64,000 nucleotides of DNA. Origin: Streptomyces sp. XY006. GTDB taxonomy: Bacteria > Actinomycetota > Actinomycetes > Streptomycetales > Streptomycetaceae. Below the pieces are notes generated by a model, which had not been told where the DNA came from, searched no databases, and saw only the letters and a list, made by a program, of their open reading frames with translations. The stretch is from contig NZ_NOKT01000025.1 of NCBI RefSeq assembly GCF_002237655.1, forward strand, positions 1-64,000. The letters are read 5' to 3'. Made by a program: the position numbers and the translations under genes. This document shows, piece after piece, positions 42,763 through 54,389 of the stretch; position 1 is the stretch's first letter, and each line of letters starts with the position of its first letter.

Positions 42763-44319
42763 ATGACGACGAACCCGCCCCCTGACGCCCTCGCCGGCCG
42801 CCGCGAGTGGACCGCGCTGGGCGTGCTGATGCTCCCGCTGCTGCTGGTCTCCATGGACGTCTCCGTCCTGTACTTCGCGGTCCCGGAGATCAGCGCCGAC
42901 CTGGCGCCCTCCGGCACCCAGCAGCTGTGGATCTTCGACATCTACGCCTTCGTCCTGGCCGGCCTGCTGATGACGATGGGCGCGGTCGGCGACCGGATCG
43001 GCCGCCGCAGGCTCCTGCTGATCGGCGCGGCAGCCTTCGGAGCCGCCTCCCTGGCGGCGGCGTACGCGCACAGCGCCGAGGCCCTGATCGCCGCCCGCGC
43101 GGTGCTCGGCATCGGCGGCGCCACCCTGATGCCGTCCACCCTGGCGCTGGTGCGCACGATGTTCACCGACCCCGCGCAGCGCGCGAAGGCGATCGCCCTG
43201 TGGTCCGGCGTGATGACCGGCGGCGTCGCGCTCGGCTCGGTGCTGAGCGGCGTGCTCGTCGAGTGGTTCTGGTGGGGTTCGGTCTTCCTGGTCAACCTGC
43301 CCGCCATGGCCCTGCTGCTGGTCCTCGGCCCGCTGCTGCTCCCCGAGTCGCGCGACCCCGCCCCGGGCCGCTTCGACCTGTGGAGCGTGCCGCTGTCGAT
43401 GGCGTCGGTGCTCCCGGTGATCTACGGCCTGAAGGAGATCACCACCGAGGGCTGGAACGTCCGGTACGTCGTCTCGGTCACCGTCGGTCTGCTCTTCGCG
43501 GCCCTCTTCGTGCACCGCCAGCGCACCTCGGCCTCCCCCATGATCCCGCCGGCCCTCTTCCGCGGCCGGGGCTTCGGCCCCGCCGTCGTGCTGAACCTGC
43601 TCTCGCTGTTCGCGATGATGGGCTCGGCGTTCTTCACCACCCAGTACATCCAGTCGGTGCTCGGCAAGAGCGCCCTGGAAGCCTCGCTGTGGGCGCTGCT
43701 CCCGTCCGTGCCGATCGGTCTGGCGGCCCCGGTCGCCGCCCAGGTGGTGCGCAAGGGGGTGTCCCGTGTCGCGGTCGTCACGGCCGGCTTCCTGATCTCG
43801 GCCGCCGGTTACGCCCTGCTGGCCCTGGCCGGGCCGGAGTCCATGGCGGTGGTGCTGACCGCGTGCGGCGTGCTGGCCTTCGGCATCGTGATGGTGACGA
43901 CCCAGATCATGGACCTGGCCATGGGCGCGGCTCCGGTGGAGCGGGCGGCCACGGCCTCGTCCCTGATGGAGACCGGCGCGGAGTTCGGCGGCGCCCTGGG
44001 CATGGCGGTCCTGGGCTCGATCGGCACGGCGGTCTACCGGCACGAGATGCCCGGCACCGCCCCGGCCCCCGCCCACGAGACACTCGGCGGTGCGCTGGCC
44101 GTGGCCGGGCGACTGCCGGGGCGCGCGGGGGACGCCCTGGCGGCGACGGCCCGGGAGGCCTTCACCAGCGGGATGAACGCGGCGGCCCTCGCGGGCGCGG
44201 CGGTACTGCTGGGCGCGGCGGTGTTCGCGGCGCTGACGCTCCGGCGGATCCCCGGCTTCCAGGGCCCGGACACACAGAACGCCGGACCGGCTGAGCGACT
44301 CAGCCGGTCCGGCGTCTGA
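42763..44319 (+). CDS. MFS (DHA2-type) multidrug exporter
   Basis: A 518-residue, 14-helix major facilitator of the DHA2 family. Features: LVSMDVSVLYFAVPEI in helix 1, motif A-like DRIGRRRLLLIGA, ARAVLGIGGATLMPSTLAL with motif C-like ALGSVLSGVLVEWFWWGSVFLVNLP. It is close in sequence to SmvA-like exporters of quaternary cations and dyes. The divergent TetR repressor points to ligand induction. The 3' end codes for a perfect hairpin. Confidence 0.92.
   Translation: MTTNPPPDALAGRREWTALGVLMLPLLLVSMDVSVLYFAVPEISADLAPSGTQQLWIFDIYAFVLAGLLMTMGAVGDRIGRRRLLLIGAAAFGAASLAAAYAHSAEALIAARAVLGIGGATLMPSTLALVRTMFTDPAQRAKAIALWSGVMTGGVALGSVLSGVLVEWFWWGSVFLVNLPAMALLLVLGPLLLPESRDPAPGRFDLWSVPLSMASVLPVIYGLKEITTEGWNVRYVVSVTVGLLFAALFVHRQRTSASPMIPPALFRGRGFGPAVVLNLLSLFAMMGSAFFTTQYIQSVLGKSALEASLWALLPSVPIGLAAPVAAQVVRKGVSRVAVVTAGFLISAAGYALLALAGPESMAVVLTACGVLAFGIVMVTTQIMDLAMGAAPVERAATASSLMETGAEFGGALGMAVLGSIGTAVYRHEMPGTAPAPAHETLGGALAVAGRLPGRAGDALAATAREAFTSGMNAAALAGAAVLLGAAVFAALTLRRIPGFQGPDTQNAGPAERLSRSGV
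44279..44315. terminator. 17-bp perfect hairpin inside the end of the MFS gene
   Basis: ACGCCGGACCGGCTGAG (44279-44295), loop CGA, CTCAGCCGGTCCGGCGT (44299-44315) pairs perfectly, ending two bases before the MFS stop. It lies 42 bp from the serA stop on the other strand, so it can terminate both. Confidence 0.9.
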
Positions 44320-44357
44320 AGGACGAACGGCGCCCCGGGGGCACGGCCCCGGGAGGG

Positions 44358-45947
44358 TCAGGCCAGGTTCACCGAACGGGCGGACGTGGCACCGATCTCC
44401 GCGGCCACCTCGGCCAGCACCGACGGGGTCACCGTGTCGTCGACGGTGAGGACGGCCAGCGCCTCGCCGCCGGCGACGGCGCGCGAGACCTGCATACCGG
44501 CGATGTTGATGCCCGCCTCGCCCAGGATGCGGCCGACCGTGCCGACGACACCCGGCCGGTCCTCGTAGCGCAGCACCGCCATGTGGTCGGCGAGCGCGAG
44601 GTCCACGTCGTAGTCCCCGACGGCGACGATCTTCTGGAGGTGCTTCGGGCCGGCCAGCGTGCCGGAGACCGACACCTCCTCGCCGTCGGCGAGGGTGCCG
44701 CGCACCGTGACGACGTTGCGGTGCTCGGTCGCCTCGGAGCTGGTGGTCAGCCGCACCTCGACACCGCGCTCCTGCGCGAACAGCGGGGCGTTGACGTACG
44801 ACACCGTCTCGTCGACGACGTCCTCGAAGACACCCTTGAGGGCGGACAGCTCCAGCACCTTCACGTCGTGCTGGGTGATCTCACCGTAGACCTCGACGTC
44901 GAGGCGGACCGCGACCTCGCCGGCGAGCGCGGTGAAGATCCGGCCCAGGCGCTCGGCCAGCGGCAGCCCCGGCTTGACGTCCTCGGCGATGACACCGCCC
45001 TGCACGTTCACCGCGTCCGGCACGAGCTCGCCGGCCAGGGCGAGACGCACCGAGCGGGCGACGGCGATACCGGCCTTCTCCTGCGCCTCGTCCGTGGAGG
45101 CGCCGAGGTGCGGGGTGGCGACGACCTGGTCGAACTCGAACAGCGGGGAGTCCGTGCAGGGCTCCTTCGCGTAGACGTCGAGACCGGCGCCGGCGACCCG
45201 GCCCTCCTTCAGCGCCGAGTACAGCGCCTCCTCGTCGACGATCCCGCCGCGCGCTGCGTTGACGATGCGCACGCTGGGCTTGACCTTGCGCAGCGCCTCG
45301 TCGCCGATCAGGCCGAGGGTCTCGGGCGTCTTGGGGAGGTGGACGGTGATGAAGTCGGAGACCTCCAGCAGCTCGTCCAGCGACAGCACCTTCACGCCCA
45401 TCTGCGCGGCCCGGGCGGGCTGCACGTACGGGTCGTAGGCGACGACCTTCATGCCGAAGGCGGACATGCGCTGGGCGACGAGCGCGCCGATGCGCCCGAG
45501 GCCCACGACGCCGAGGGTCTTCTCGGCCAGCTCGACACCGGTGTACTTGCTGCGCTTCCACTCGCCGTTCTTCAGCGCGGCGTTGGCCTGCGGGATGTTG
45601 CGGGCGGTGGCGAGGAGGAGACCGCAGGCCAGCTCGGCGGCGGTCACGATGTTCGAGGTGGGGGCGTTGACGACCATCACGCCGGCCTTGGTGGCGGCGG
45701 AGACGTCCACGTTGTCCAGGCCGACGCCGGCTCGTGCGACGACCTTGAGCTTCTTCGCGGCGGCGATCGCCTCGGCGTCGACCTTGGTGGCCGAACGGAT
45801 CAGGATCGCGTCCACGTCGGCGATGGCGGGGAGCAGTTCGGCTCGGTCCGCGCCATTGCAGTGCCGGATCTCGAAGTCCGGGCCCAGTGCGTCGACGGTG
45901 GCGGGCGACAGCTCTTCAGCGATGAGTACGACGGGTTTCGAGCTCAC
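44358..45947 (-). CDS. serA: D-3-phosphoglycerate dehydrogenase
   Basis: A 529-residue long-form serine-pathway enzyme oxidising 3-phosphoglycerate. GTG start 45947 (VSSKPVVLIAEELSPATV) has GAGG upstream and agrees with other actinobacterial SerA; the frame extends four codons further. Domains: NAD-binding GLGRIGALVAQRM, catalytic RGG (NAARGGIVDEEAL) and HLGASTDEAQ; then the intervening domain (ASB) and a C-terminal ACT domain (DRPGVVGTVGRILGEAGINIAGM) binding serine. It lies downstream of ilvC after a 220-bp gap with a hairpin, so is probably separately transcribed. Confidence 0.95.
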   Translation of the reverse strand: MSSKPVVLIAEELSPATVDALGPDFEIRHCNGADRAELLPAIADVDAILIRSATKVDAEAIAAAKKLKVVARAGVGLDNVDVSAATKAGVMVVNAPTSNIVTAAELACGLLLATARNIPQANAALKNGEWKRSKYTGVELAEKTLGVVGLGRIGALVAQRMSAFGMKVVAYDPYVQPARAAQMGVKVLSLDELLEVSDFITVHLPKTPETLGLIGDEALRKVKPSVRIVNAARGGIVDEEALYSALKEGRVAGAGLDVYAKEPCTDSPLFEFDQVVATPHLGASTDEAQEKAGIAVARSVRLALAGELVPDAVNVQGGVIAEDVKPGLPLAERLGRIFTALAGEVAVRLDVEVYGEITQHDVKVLELSALKGVFEDVVDETVSYVNAPLFAQERGVEVRLTTSSEATEHRNVVTVRGTLADGEEVSVSGTLAGPKHLQKIVAVGDYDVDLALADHMAVLRYEDRPGVVGTVGRILGEAGINIAGMQVSRAVAGGEALAVLTVDDTVTPSVLAEVAAEIGATSARSVNLA

Positions 45948-45976
45948 GTGAGTCCTCACAAGTCCAGTGCTGCGGA

Positions 45977-45994
45977 CGGCCGTCCCGACGGCCG
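45977..45994 (-). other. Inverted repeat in the serA leader
   Basis: CGGCCGTC (45977-45984) and GACGGCCG (45987-45994) form a short perfect hairpin 30 bases before the serA start. An AT-rich CATATATACG (minus strand, 46051-46060) further upstream is a possible -10 region. Either could affect serA expression. Confidence 0.4.
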
Positions 45995-46124
45995 CAGGCG
46001 GTGGAGGGGTGCTTGCCGCGTGGAAGACGCACGACGCTGTGGGCCTGACGCGTATATATGCAGCAGTGTAGTGGTGCGGCAGGGGGCGTCCCGCGCGTTG
46101 GCGGAAGGATCACCCGGACGGGAA

Positions 46125-46162
46125 GGGGCCCGGCCGCGGCGTCGGTGCCGTGGCCGGGCCCC
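46125..46162 (-). terminator. Hairpin after ilvC
   Basis: GGGGCCCGGCC (46125-46135) and GGCCGGGCCCC (46152-46162) form an 11-bp perfect stem just beyond the ilvC stop, separating it from serA. Confidence 0.75.
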
Positions 46163-46168
46163 GGGGGC

Positions 46169-47813
<1,645 letters not shown>

Positions 47814-47845
47814 GATCTGCTTCCTCTGCTTGAGTCCGACGGCTC

Positions 47846-49690
47846 TCAGTCGTCTTCGTTGTCGCCGAAGTCGGGGCGGACGTCCCGGGCGGCCATGATC
47901 TCGTCGTTGGAGGTGCCGGCGGCGACCATCGGCCAGACCATGGCGTCCTCGTGGACGATGAAGTCGACGACGACGGGACGGTCGTTGATGGCGTTCGCCT
48001 CCTCGATCACCTTGTCGAGGTCGTCCGGGGACTCGCAGCGGATGGCGTGGCAGCCCATGGCCTCCGACAGCTTCACGAAGTCCGGGACGCGGGTGCCGCG
48101 GGCCTCCGGGTTCACGTCGTCCGGGCCGGAGTGCAGGACGGTGTTGGAGTACCGCTGGTTGTAGAAGAGGGTCTGCCACTGGCGGACCATCCCGAGGGCG
48201 CCGTTGTTGATGACCGCGACCTTGATCGGGATGTTGTTCAGGGCGCAGGTGGTGAGCTCCTGGTTGGTCATCTGGAAGCAGCCGTCGCCGTCGATGGCCC
48301 AGACGGCCCGCTCGGGGGCGCCGGCCTTGGCGCCCATGGCGGCCGGGACGGCGTAGCCCATCGTTCCGGCGCCGCCGGAGTTGAGCCAGGTGCCGGGCTT
48401 GTCGTACTCGATGAAGTGGGCGGCCCACATCTGGTGCTGGCCGACGCCCGCCGCGAAGATCGTTCCCTCGGGGGCGAGCTGCCCGATGCGCTGGATGACC
48501 GCTTGCGGGGAGAGCGAGCCGTCGCCGGGCTGGTCGTAGCCGAGCGGGTAGGTCTCGCGCCAGCGGTTCAGGTCGTTCCACCACATGCTGTAGTCGCCCT
48601 GGTGGCCCTCGCCGTGCTCCTTCTGCACGGCCTGGATCAGGTCGGCGATGACCTCGCGGGCGTCGCCGACGATCGGCACGTCGGCGGCGCGGTTCTTGCC
48701 GATCTCCGCCGGGTCGATGTCCGCGTGGACGATCTTGGCGAACGGGGCGAAGCTGTCCAGCTTGCCGGTGACGCGGTCGTCGAAGCGGGCGCCGAGGGCG
48801 ACGATCAGGTCGGCCTTCTGCAGGGCGGTGACGGCGGCGACGGAGCCGTGCATGCCGGGCATGCCCAGGTGCTGCGGGTGCTGGTCGGGGAACGCGCCGA
48901 GCGCCATCAGGGTGGTGGTGACGGGCGCGCCGGTCAGCTCGGCGAGGACCTTCAGCTCGGCGGTGGCCCGGGCCTTGAGCACACCGCCGCCGACGTACAG
49001 CACGGGCCGGCGGGCCTGGGTGATCAGCTTGGCGGCCTCGCGGATCTGCTTGGCGTGCGGCTTGGTCACCGGGCGGTAGCCGGGCAGGTCCATGGTGGGC
49101 GGCCAGGAGAAGGTCGTCTTCGCCTGGAGGGCGTCCTTGGCGATGTCGACCAGGACCGGGCCGGGGCGGCCGGTGGAGGCGATGTGGAACGCCTGGGCGA
49201 TGATCCGCGGGATGTCCTCGGCCTTGGTGACGAGGAAGTTGTGCTTGGTGATCGGCATGGTGATGCCGACGATGTCCGCCTCCTGGAAGGCGTCCGTGCC
49301 GATGGCCTTGGACGCCACCTGGCCGGTGATCGCGACCAGCGGCACGGAGTCCATGTGCGCGTCGGCGATCGGGGTGACCAGGTTGGTGGCGCCGGGGCCC
49401 GAAGTGGCCATGCACACGCCGACCTTGCCGGTGGCCTGCGCGTAGCCGGTGGCGGCGTGTCCGGCGCCCTGCTCGTGGCGGACCAGGACGTGGCGCACCC
49501 TGGTGGAGTCCATCAGCGGGTCGTAGGCCGGGAGGATCGCACCGCCGGGAATGCCGAATACCGTGTCGGCGCCGACCTCCTCGAGAGAGCGGATGAGGGA
49601 CTGCGCGCCCGTCACCTGCTCGGGGGCGGAGTGTCCTCCGGATCGGGGCCGGGGCTGCGGGTGGTGGGCCCCGGTGGCCTGCTCGGTCAT
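47846..49690 (-). CDS. ilvB: Acetolactate synthase large (catalytic) subunit
   Basis: A thiamine-diphosphate enzyme of about 614 residues making acetolactate and acetohydroxybutyrate. Marks: [19 protein letters not shown], the catalytic Glu in [45 protein letters not shown] domain residues, and ThDP/Mg-binding [39 protein letters not shown]. The start is ATG 49690 (MTEQATG) or 49696 (MPMTEQ). It lies downstream of a leader peptide and attenuator and heads the ilvBNC operon. Confidence 0.95.
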   Translation of the reverse strand: MTEQATGAHHPQPRPRSGGHSAPEQVTGAQSLIRSLEEVGADTVFGIPGGAILPAYDPLMDSTRVRHVLVRHEQGAGHAATGYAQATGKVGVCMATSGPGATNLVTPIADAHMDSVPLVAITGQVASKAIGTDAFQEADIVGITMPITKHNFLVTKAEDIPRIIAQAFHIASTGRPGPVLVDIAKDALQAKTTFSWPPTMDLPGYRPVTKPHAKQIREAAKLITQARRPVLYVGGGVLKARATAELKVLAELTGAPVTTTLMALGAFPDQHPQHLGMPGMHGSVAAVTALQKADLIVALGARFDDRVTGKLDSFAPFAKIVHADIDPAEIGKNRAADVPIVGDAREVIADLIQAVQKEHGEGHQGDYSMWWNDLNRWRETYPLGYDQPGDGSLSPQAVIQRIGQLAPEGTIFAAGVGQHQMWAAHFIEYDKPGTWLNSGGAGTMGYAVPAAMGAKAGAPERAVWAIDGDGCFQMTNQELTTCALNNIPIKVAVINNGALGMVRQWQTLFYNQRYSNTVLHSGPDDVNPEARGTRVPDFVKLSEAMGCHAIRCESPDDLDKVIEEANAINDRPVVVDFIVHEDAMVWPMVAAGTSNDEIMAARDVRPDFGDNEDD

Positions 49691-49771
49691 CGGCATTCTC
49701 TTCTCAGATGCTGAGGGTTTTTGCGAGATTCGTGCGGTTTTCGGCTGCTGCACGGAAGGTGCCTGTGCAAC

Positions 49772-49805
49772 AAAAAACCCCTCGTGCCGTAAGGCAAGCG
49801 AGGGG
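49772..49805 (-). terminator. ilvB attenuator terminator
   Basis: On the minus strand CCCCTCG, CT bulge, TGCC, loop TTAC, GGCA and CGAGGGG (49805-49778) end in six T (49777-49772). It lies between the leader peptide and ilvB. The adjacent hairpin at 49824-49844 (GCTGAGC/GCTCAGC) is a possible pausing or alternative structure. Confidence 0.85.
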
Positions 49806-49845
49806 AGCGCGCCGGGTGGGGTCGCTGAGCGGTCGAGGCTCAGCG

Positions 49846-49887
49846 TCAGCCGACGCGCTTTCCAAGTACGAGAATTCGGGTGCGCAT
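49846..49887 (-). CDS. ilvB leader peptide
   Basis: A 13-residue open frame coding [13 protein letters not shown], containing Ile, Leu, Val, Leu and Val codons. It is preceded by a strong ribosome site (GGGGGGAGGG) about 8 bases from the ATG and followed by a pausing hairpin and then a terminator with T-tract. This is the standard attenuation arrangement of branched-chain amino acid operons. Confidence 0.9.
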   Translation of the reverse strand: MRTRILVLGKRVG

Positions 49888-49920
49888 GGCACAGACCCTC
49901 CCCCCGGCACGCACTCACTG

Positions 49921-52900
49921 TCAAGTGGGTGGGACGGGAGTCTCATTATGTGAACGGAGGGCCGTGCCGCCTCCGATGACGGCGGACACGTTCGCGCTGT
50001 ACACCCGCTGCGCGCCGCCCGCCAGCGCCGGTTCGGCCGGTGCGTGCGGCACCGCGTACCGGCCGCCCGCGAGCGCCCGGCGCAGCCGGTACTCGTCCAG
50101 CGGTCCGGAGAAGGCCATGCCCTGCCCGTGGGTGCAGCCCATCGCCCGCAGGGCGACCACCTGCTCGGGCAGATCGACCCCTTCGGCCACGGACTGCAGG
50201 CCGAGGTCGCCGGCGATGCGCAGCAGCCCGCCGGTGATCTTGTGCAGCCGGGCGGACTCGACGACGCCCTCGACCAGACCGCGGTCGAGCTTGAGGATGT
50301 CGACGGGCAGCCTCCGGAGCGCCGTGATCGCCGCACAGCCGCTGCCGAAGCCGTCGAGCGCGATCCGTACGCCGACCCGCCGCAGGGCGCCCAGACGCCG
50401 CTCCAGCTCGTCCAGCGGGACCCTCGGGTCCGCGTCGGACAGCTCGATGACCAGCGAGCCGGAGGGCAGGCCGTGCCGGGTGAGCAGCGCCTCGATCGTG
50501 CCGAGCGGCATGGACTTGTCCAGCAGCCGGCGGGCGCTCATCCGGACGACGACTGGTACGGACAGCCCGGTCGCGTGCCGTTCGGCGGCCTGCTCGACGG
50601 CCTCCTCGATCATCCAGCGGCCCAGCTCGGCGGTCTTGTCGCTGTCCTCCGCCACGCGCAGGAACTCCGCCGGGGTGAAGAGCACCCCCTGGGAGGAGCG
50701 CCAGCGCGCCTGCGCGGACACCGACGTGATCCGGCCGTCCTCCAGACAGACCACCGGCTGGTGCAGCAGGGCGAACTCGCCGTCGTGCAGCGCGGCGCGC
50801 AGCCGGGTGGCCAGCTCCGCCTTGCGGACGACGTCCTGCTGCATCTGCGGCTTGTACAGCTCGACGCGGCCCTTGCCGCCGGCCTTGGCCCGGTACATCG
50901 CCAGGTCCGCGTTGCGCAGCAGCTCGCCCGCGCCGAGGCCCGGTTCCGCGAAGGCCACGCCGATGGAGGCGTTGACACGGACATCGTTGCCGTCGATGAG
51001 GTAGGGCTGGGACAGCGTCGTCCTGAGGCGGTCGGCGAGCTCCAGGATGTGCCGTTCCCTGGCCTGACGGTCGCGGGTGTTGTCGCCGACGATCAGGGCC
51101 GCGAACTCGTCCCCGCCGAGCCGTGCCGCGGTGTCGCCCTGGCGGACCGAGTCCTGCAGTCTGCGGGCGGCCTGGACGAGCAGCTCGTCCCCGGCCTGGT
51201 GCCCGATGGTGTCGTTGACGGCCTTGAAGCCGTCGAGGTCGATGAAGAGCACGGCCGTGTTGCGCAGGGCCACGCCCCGGTCGGAAGCGCGGCGGCCGGA
51301 CAGCGCGTGCTGGACGCGCCGGGTGAACAGGGCGCGGTTGGGCAGGTCGGTGAGCGGGTCGTGCTCGGCGTTGTGCTGCAACTGGGCCTGCAGCCGGACC
51401 CGTTCGGTCACGTCTCTGCTGTTGAAGATGAGGCCGCCGTGATGGCGGTTGACGGTCGACTCGACGTTCAGCCAGCCTCCGTCACCGGACCGGAAGCGGC
51501 ACTCGATGCGCGTGGTGGGTTCCTCGACGGGGTTGGCGGCGAGGAATCTGCGCACCTCGTGCACGACGCAGCCGAGGTCCTCGGGGTGGATGAGATGGGC
51601 CAGTTCCGTCCCCACGAGTTCCTCCGCCGGGCGGCCGTAGACGCCGGCGGCGGCCGGGGAGACGTACCTCAGGACACCGGTGGGGGCGGCGATCATGATG
51701 ACGTCGCTGGAGCCCTGGACCAGGGAGCGGAAGTGGTTCTCCTTCTGGGCCAGTTCCTGGGTGAGGGTGATGTTGTCGAGGAGCATGATGCCCTGGCGCA
51801 CCACCAGCGCGAGCACGACCGTGCCCCCGGTCAGCAGGACCACGCGGTCCACGCTGCGGCCGTTGAGGACGTTGTAGAGGATCCCCAGGGTGCACACGGC
51901 GGCCGCCAGGTACGGCGTGAGCGCGGCGAGGGAGCCGGCGATGGGCCGGGCGGCCGGGTAACGGCTGTGCTCCCCTCCGGGCAGGACCGGGGTGGGGTGG
52001 GGTCCGCTGCGCTGCCCGGGCACGTGCTCGTGCACGACGCGGGTGTGCCCCGCTCCGCCGTGCCGGTCCGGGCCGTGCCGGTCGCCGTCCCCCGCGCGGG
52101 GCGCGGCCCACGGGGCGTAGGCCAGGAGCAGCGAGCCCGCGAACCAGCCCGCGTCGAGCAACTGGCCCGAGCGGTAGTCGTGGTGCATCAGCGGCGAGGT
52201 GAACAGGGCGTCGCACATCACGGTCAGCGCGAGGGCGCCGATGGCGGTGTTGACCGCGGAGCGGTTGACCGCGGAGCGCCGGAAGTGCAGCGCGAGCACC
52301 ATGCTGACCAGAGCGATGTCCAGCAGCGGGTAGGCCAGCGACAGCGCCGTGTGCGCCACGTCGGGGCCTTCGGACTTGGCGGCCTGGGCGAGGGCGAGGC
52401 TCCAGGCCAGGGTGAGCAGCGAGCCGCCGATCAGCCAGGCGTCGAGCCCCAGGCAGACCCAGCCGGCCTTGGTCACCGGCCGCTTGGCGAGGACCAGCAG
52501 CCCGACGATCGCGGGCGGCGCGAAGCACAGGAAGAACAGGTCGGCGTAGCTGGGGCTGGGCACGGGCAGGCCCAGGACCACCTCGTACCAGCCCCAGACG
52601 AGGTTGCCCAGGGAGGCCATCGCCGAGGAGAGGCCGAACAGCAGCCAGGCGGATCGAAAGCGGGTGCGGCGGCTGCGGGCGTAGAGGAAGCACGACACGG
52701 AGGCGGTGGCCGCCGCGGCGCTGAGCCCGAAGTCGCCCATGATCAGGGCCGTCTGGCGCGAGCCCCAGCCGAACGTGGCTCCCAGAGCGTATCCGGCGCA
52801 GGCAAGGGCCAGGGCGAGTTGGAGGGCCAGACCCGGCCGGCGGCCGCGGGCCGGCATGCGGGGCAGCAGCGCGCTCTGGGGGGCCGGAGACTGGGCCCGC

Positions 52901-53163
52901 AGCGCTCCGTCCAGCGTGGAGGTCGGGGGCGCGCTCACCGGACCCTCCCGGTCCGCGTCGCTCCCGGGTCCCGCGGGCGCCGGTGGACCGGCTGGGCCTG
53001 CCTCCTGCGGCTGCCGGGCCTGCGGCGGTGATGGCTGTGGTCGGTGTGGTGGTCGCTGTGATGGGCGCGGTGGCCGCCGTGATCGGCGTACCGGTCGCGT
53101 CTGCCCGCGGCCGTCCGCCAGGGTCGCCGCCGGCAGCCCCGCCCCGTCGGATCGCTCGTCCAT
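49921..53163 (-). CDS. cdgC: GGDEF/degenerate-EAL membrane protein (CdgC-like)
   Basis: About 1080 residues. A Pro/Arg-rich N-terminus and several membrane segments (from [17 protein letters not shown] to [13 protein letters not shown]) are followed by a PAS-like domain ([16 protein letters not shown]...). The GGDEF domain has the intact catalytic RLGGDEF around residue 684, so it can act as diguanylate cyclase. The EAL-like domain is degenerate: EAL reads SAQ in SVSAQARW, the catalytic NLSARQ is RMSARR, and DDFGTG is DGFGSG. It therefore probably lacks phosphodiesterase activity. Start: ATG 53163, GTG 53193 or GTG 52938; ribosome sites favour 52938 or are weak. Its position beside ilvB matches CdgC of Streptomyces. 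Confidence 0.85.
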   Translation of the reverse strand: MDERSDGAGLPAATLADGRGQTRPVRRSRRPPRPSQRPPHRPQPSPPQARQPQEAGPAGPPAPAGPGSDADREGPVSAPPTSTLDGALRAQSPAPQSALLPRMPARGRRPGLALQLALALACAGYALGATFGWGSRQTALIMGDFGLSAAAATASVSCFLYARSRRTRFRSAWLLFGLSSAMASLGNLVWGWYEVVLGLPVPSPSYADLFFLCFAPPAIVGLLVLAKRPVTKAGWVCLGLDAWLIGGSLLTLAWSLALAQAAKSEGPDVAHTALSLAYPLLDIALVSMVLALHFRRSAVNRSAVNTAIGALALTVMCDALFTSPLMHHDYRSGQLLDAGWFAGSLLLAYAPWAAPRAGDGDRHGPDRHGGAGHTRVVHEHVPGQRSGPHPTPVLPGGEHSRYPAARPIAGSLAALTPYLAAAVCTLGILYNVLNGRSVDRVVLLTGGTVVLALVVRQGIMLLDNITLTQELAQKENHFRSLVQGSSDVIMIAAPTGVLRYVSPAAAGVYGRPAEELVGTELAHLIHPEDLGCVVHEVRRFLAANPVEEPTTRIECRFRSGDGGWLNVESTVNRHHGGLIFNSRDVTERVRLQAQLQHNAEHDPLTDLPNRALFTRRVQHALSGRRASDRGVALRNTAVLFIDLDGFKAVNDTIGHQAGDELLVQAARRLQDSVRQGDTAARLGGDEFAALIVGDNTRDRQARERHILELADRLRTTLSQPYLIDGNDVRVNASIGVAFAEPGLGAGELLRNADLAMYRAKAGGKGRVELYKPQMQQDVVRKAELATRLRAALHDGEFALLHQPVVCLEDGRITSVSAQARWRSSQGVLFTPAEFLRVAEDSDKTAELGRWMIEEAVEQAAERHATGLSVPVVVRMSARRLLDKSMPLGTIEALLTRHGLPSGSLVIELSDADPRVPLDELERRLGALRRVGVRIALDGFGSGCAAITALRRLPVDILKLDRGLVEGVVESARLHKITGGLLRIAGDLGLQSVAEGVDLPEQVVALRAMGCTHGQGMAFSGPLDEYRLRRALAGGRYAVPHAPAEPALAGGAQRVYSANVSAVIGGGTALRSHNETPVPPT

Positions 53164-53361
53164 AGGCCGTGCATCGCCTGTCGCCCCCCTCACAGTCCTG
53201 AAGTGTCCGTCCCCGGCGCCGATCGTGCCCGGCGCAGCCCCTGTCGGGACGATACACCAGTCTCGTCACTCAGGGACATAGGTTCTCTACTCTCCGTGAC
53301 GATCAACAGATATATGAGTACCCGCCGCGCCCGGAGGATTGCGGACGGTACTCGAAGTCGG

Positions 53362-54312
53362 TCAGCCGGTGGGTGCACCCGTCGTCAGGATCACGTTGCG
53401 GAGCGGCTCCCGGTTCACATGACGGCGCAGCTGGTCCACCAGGAGCCGCTTGGCGCGCGGCAGGAACGCGGAGGTGGGACCGCCGGCATGAGGGCTGATC
53501 AGTACCCCCGGCGCACGCCACAGGGGGTGTGCGCGCGGCAGGGGCTCGGGGTCGGTGACGTCCAGGGCGGCGGTGAGGCGGCCGCTCTCCAGTTCGGCGA
53601 GCAGGGCCTTGGTGTCCACCACGGGCCCCCGGGCCACGTTGACCAGCAGCGCACCGTCCTTCATCCGGCACAGGAAGTCGGCTCCGGCCAGGCCACGGGT
53701 GGTTTCCGTGAGCGGCGTGGACAAGATCACGACGTCCGCTTCGGGCAGCAGCGCGGGCAGTTCGGTGAGCGGATGCACCGGCCCGCGCGCCGTGGTGCGC
53801 TCGGAGCGCGCGACGCGCGCCACCCGCGCCGGCTCGAACGGAACGAGCCGGTCCTCGATGGCGGAACCGATCGATCCGTATCCGACGATGAGCACGTTCT
53901 TGTCGGCGAGCGCGGGCCGGAAGCCGCCGAGCCACTCCCCCCGCTCCTGGGCGCGCACGAAATCGGGGATCCCGCGCAGCGAGGAGAGGATCAGCGCGAG
54001 GGTGAGCTCGGCCGTGCTGGCCTCGTGGACACCGCGCGCGTTGCACAGCCGCACGCCCGGACGCAGCCGCCCCAGGCCCGGCTCGACGTGGTCGATCCCC
54101 GCGGAGAGGGTCTGGACGACCTCGACGCGGCTCATCCGCGCCAGGGGGCGTACGCACAGCGGACTGGGCTTCATATAGGGGACGACGTAGAAGGCACAGT
54201 CGGCCGGGTCTGCGGGGAAGTCCTCCGCGCCGTTCCAGAAGCGGTACTCCGGCCCCTCGGGGAGTCCCTCGATCTCGTCCGGCGGGATGGGCAGCCACAC
54301 GTCAGCAGTCAT
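53362..54312 (-). CDS. D-2-hydroxyacid dehydrogenase family protein
   Basis: A 316-residue NAD-dependent 2-hydroxyacid dehydrogenase. Features: LVQTLSAGIDH-like VEVVQTLSAGIDHVEP, NAD-binding VLIVGYGSIGSAIEDRL, catalytic Arg region (LVNVARGPVVDTKAL), Glu in VTDPEPLP and His in ISPHAGGPTS. It resembles phosphoglycerate- and formate-type dehydrogenases but with short C-terminus; the substrate is not determinable. It is divergent from the aldo/keto reductase gene. Confidence 0.88.
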   Translation of the reverse strand: MTADVWLPIPPDEIEGLPEGPEYRFWNGAEDFPADPADCAFYVVPYMKPSPLCVRPLARMSRVEVVQTLSAGIDHVEPGLGRLRPGVRLCNARGVHEASTAELTLALILSSLRGIPDFVRAQERGEWLGGFRPALADKNVLIVGYGSIGSAIEDRLVPFEPARVARVARSERTTARGPVHPLTELPALLPEADVVILSTPLTETTRGLAGADFLCRMKDGALLVNVARGPVVDTKALLAELESGRLTAALDVTDPEPLPRAHPLWRAPGVLISPHAGGPTSAFLPRAKRLLVDQLRRHVNREPLRNVILTTGAPTG

Positions 54313-54389
54313 GCTCCGGAGGCTATGTCAGGAGCGCGCCACGGCAGAGGTTAGGTTGGGGTGGCCGGAACAGGGAGGGTCACGACCAG

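Noticed and set aside
53203-54354. Plus-strand frame opposite the D-2-hydroxyacid dehydrogenase
   Set aside because: No motifs and low complexity; the dehydrogenase on the minus strand has clear NAD-binding and catalytic residues.
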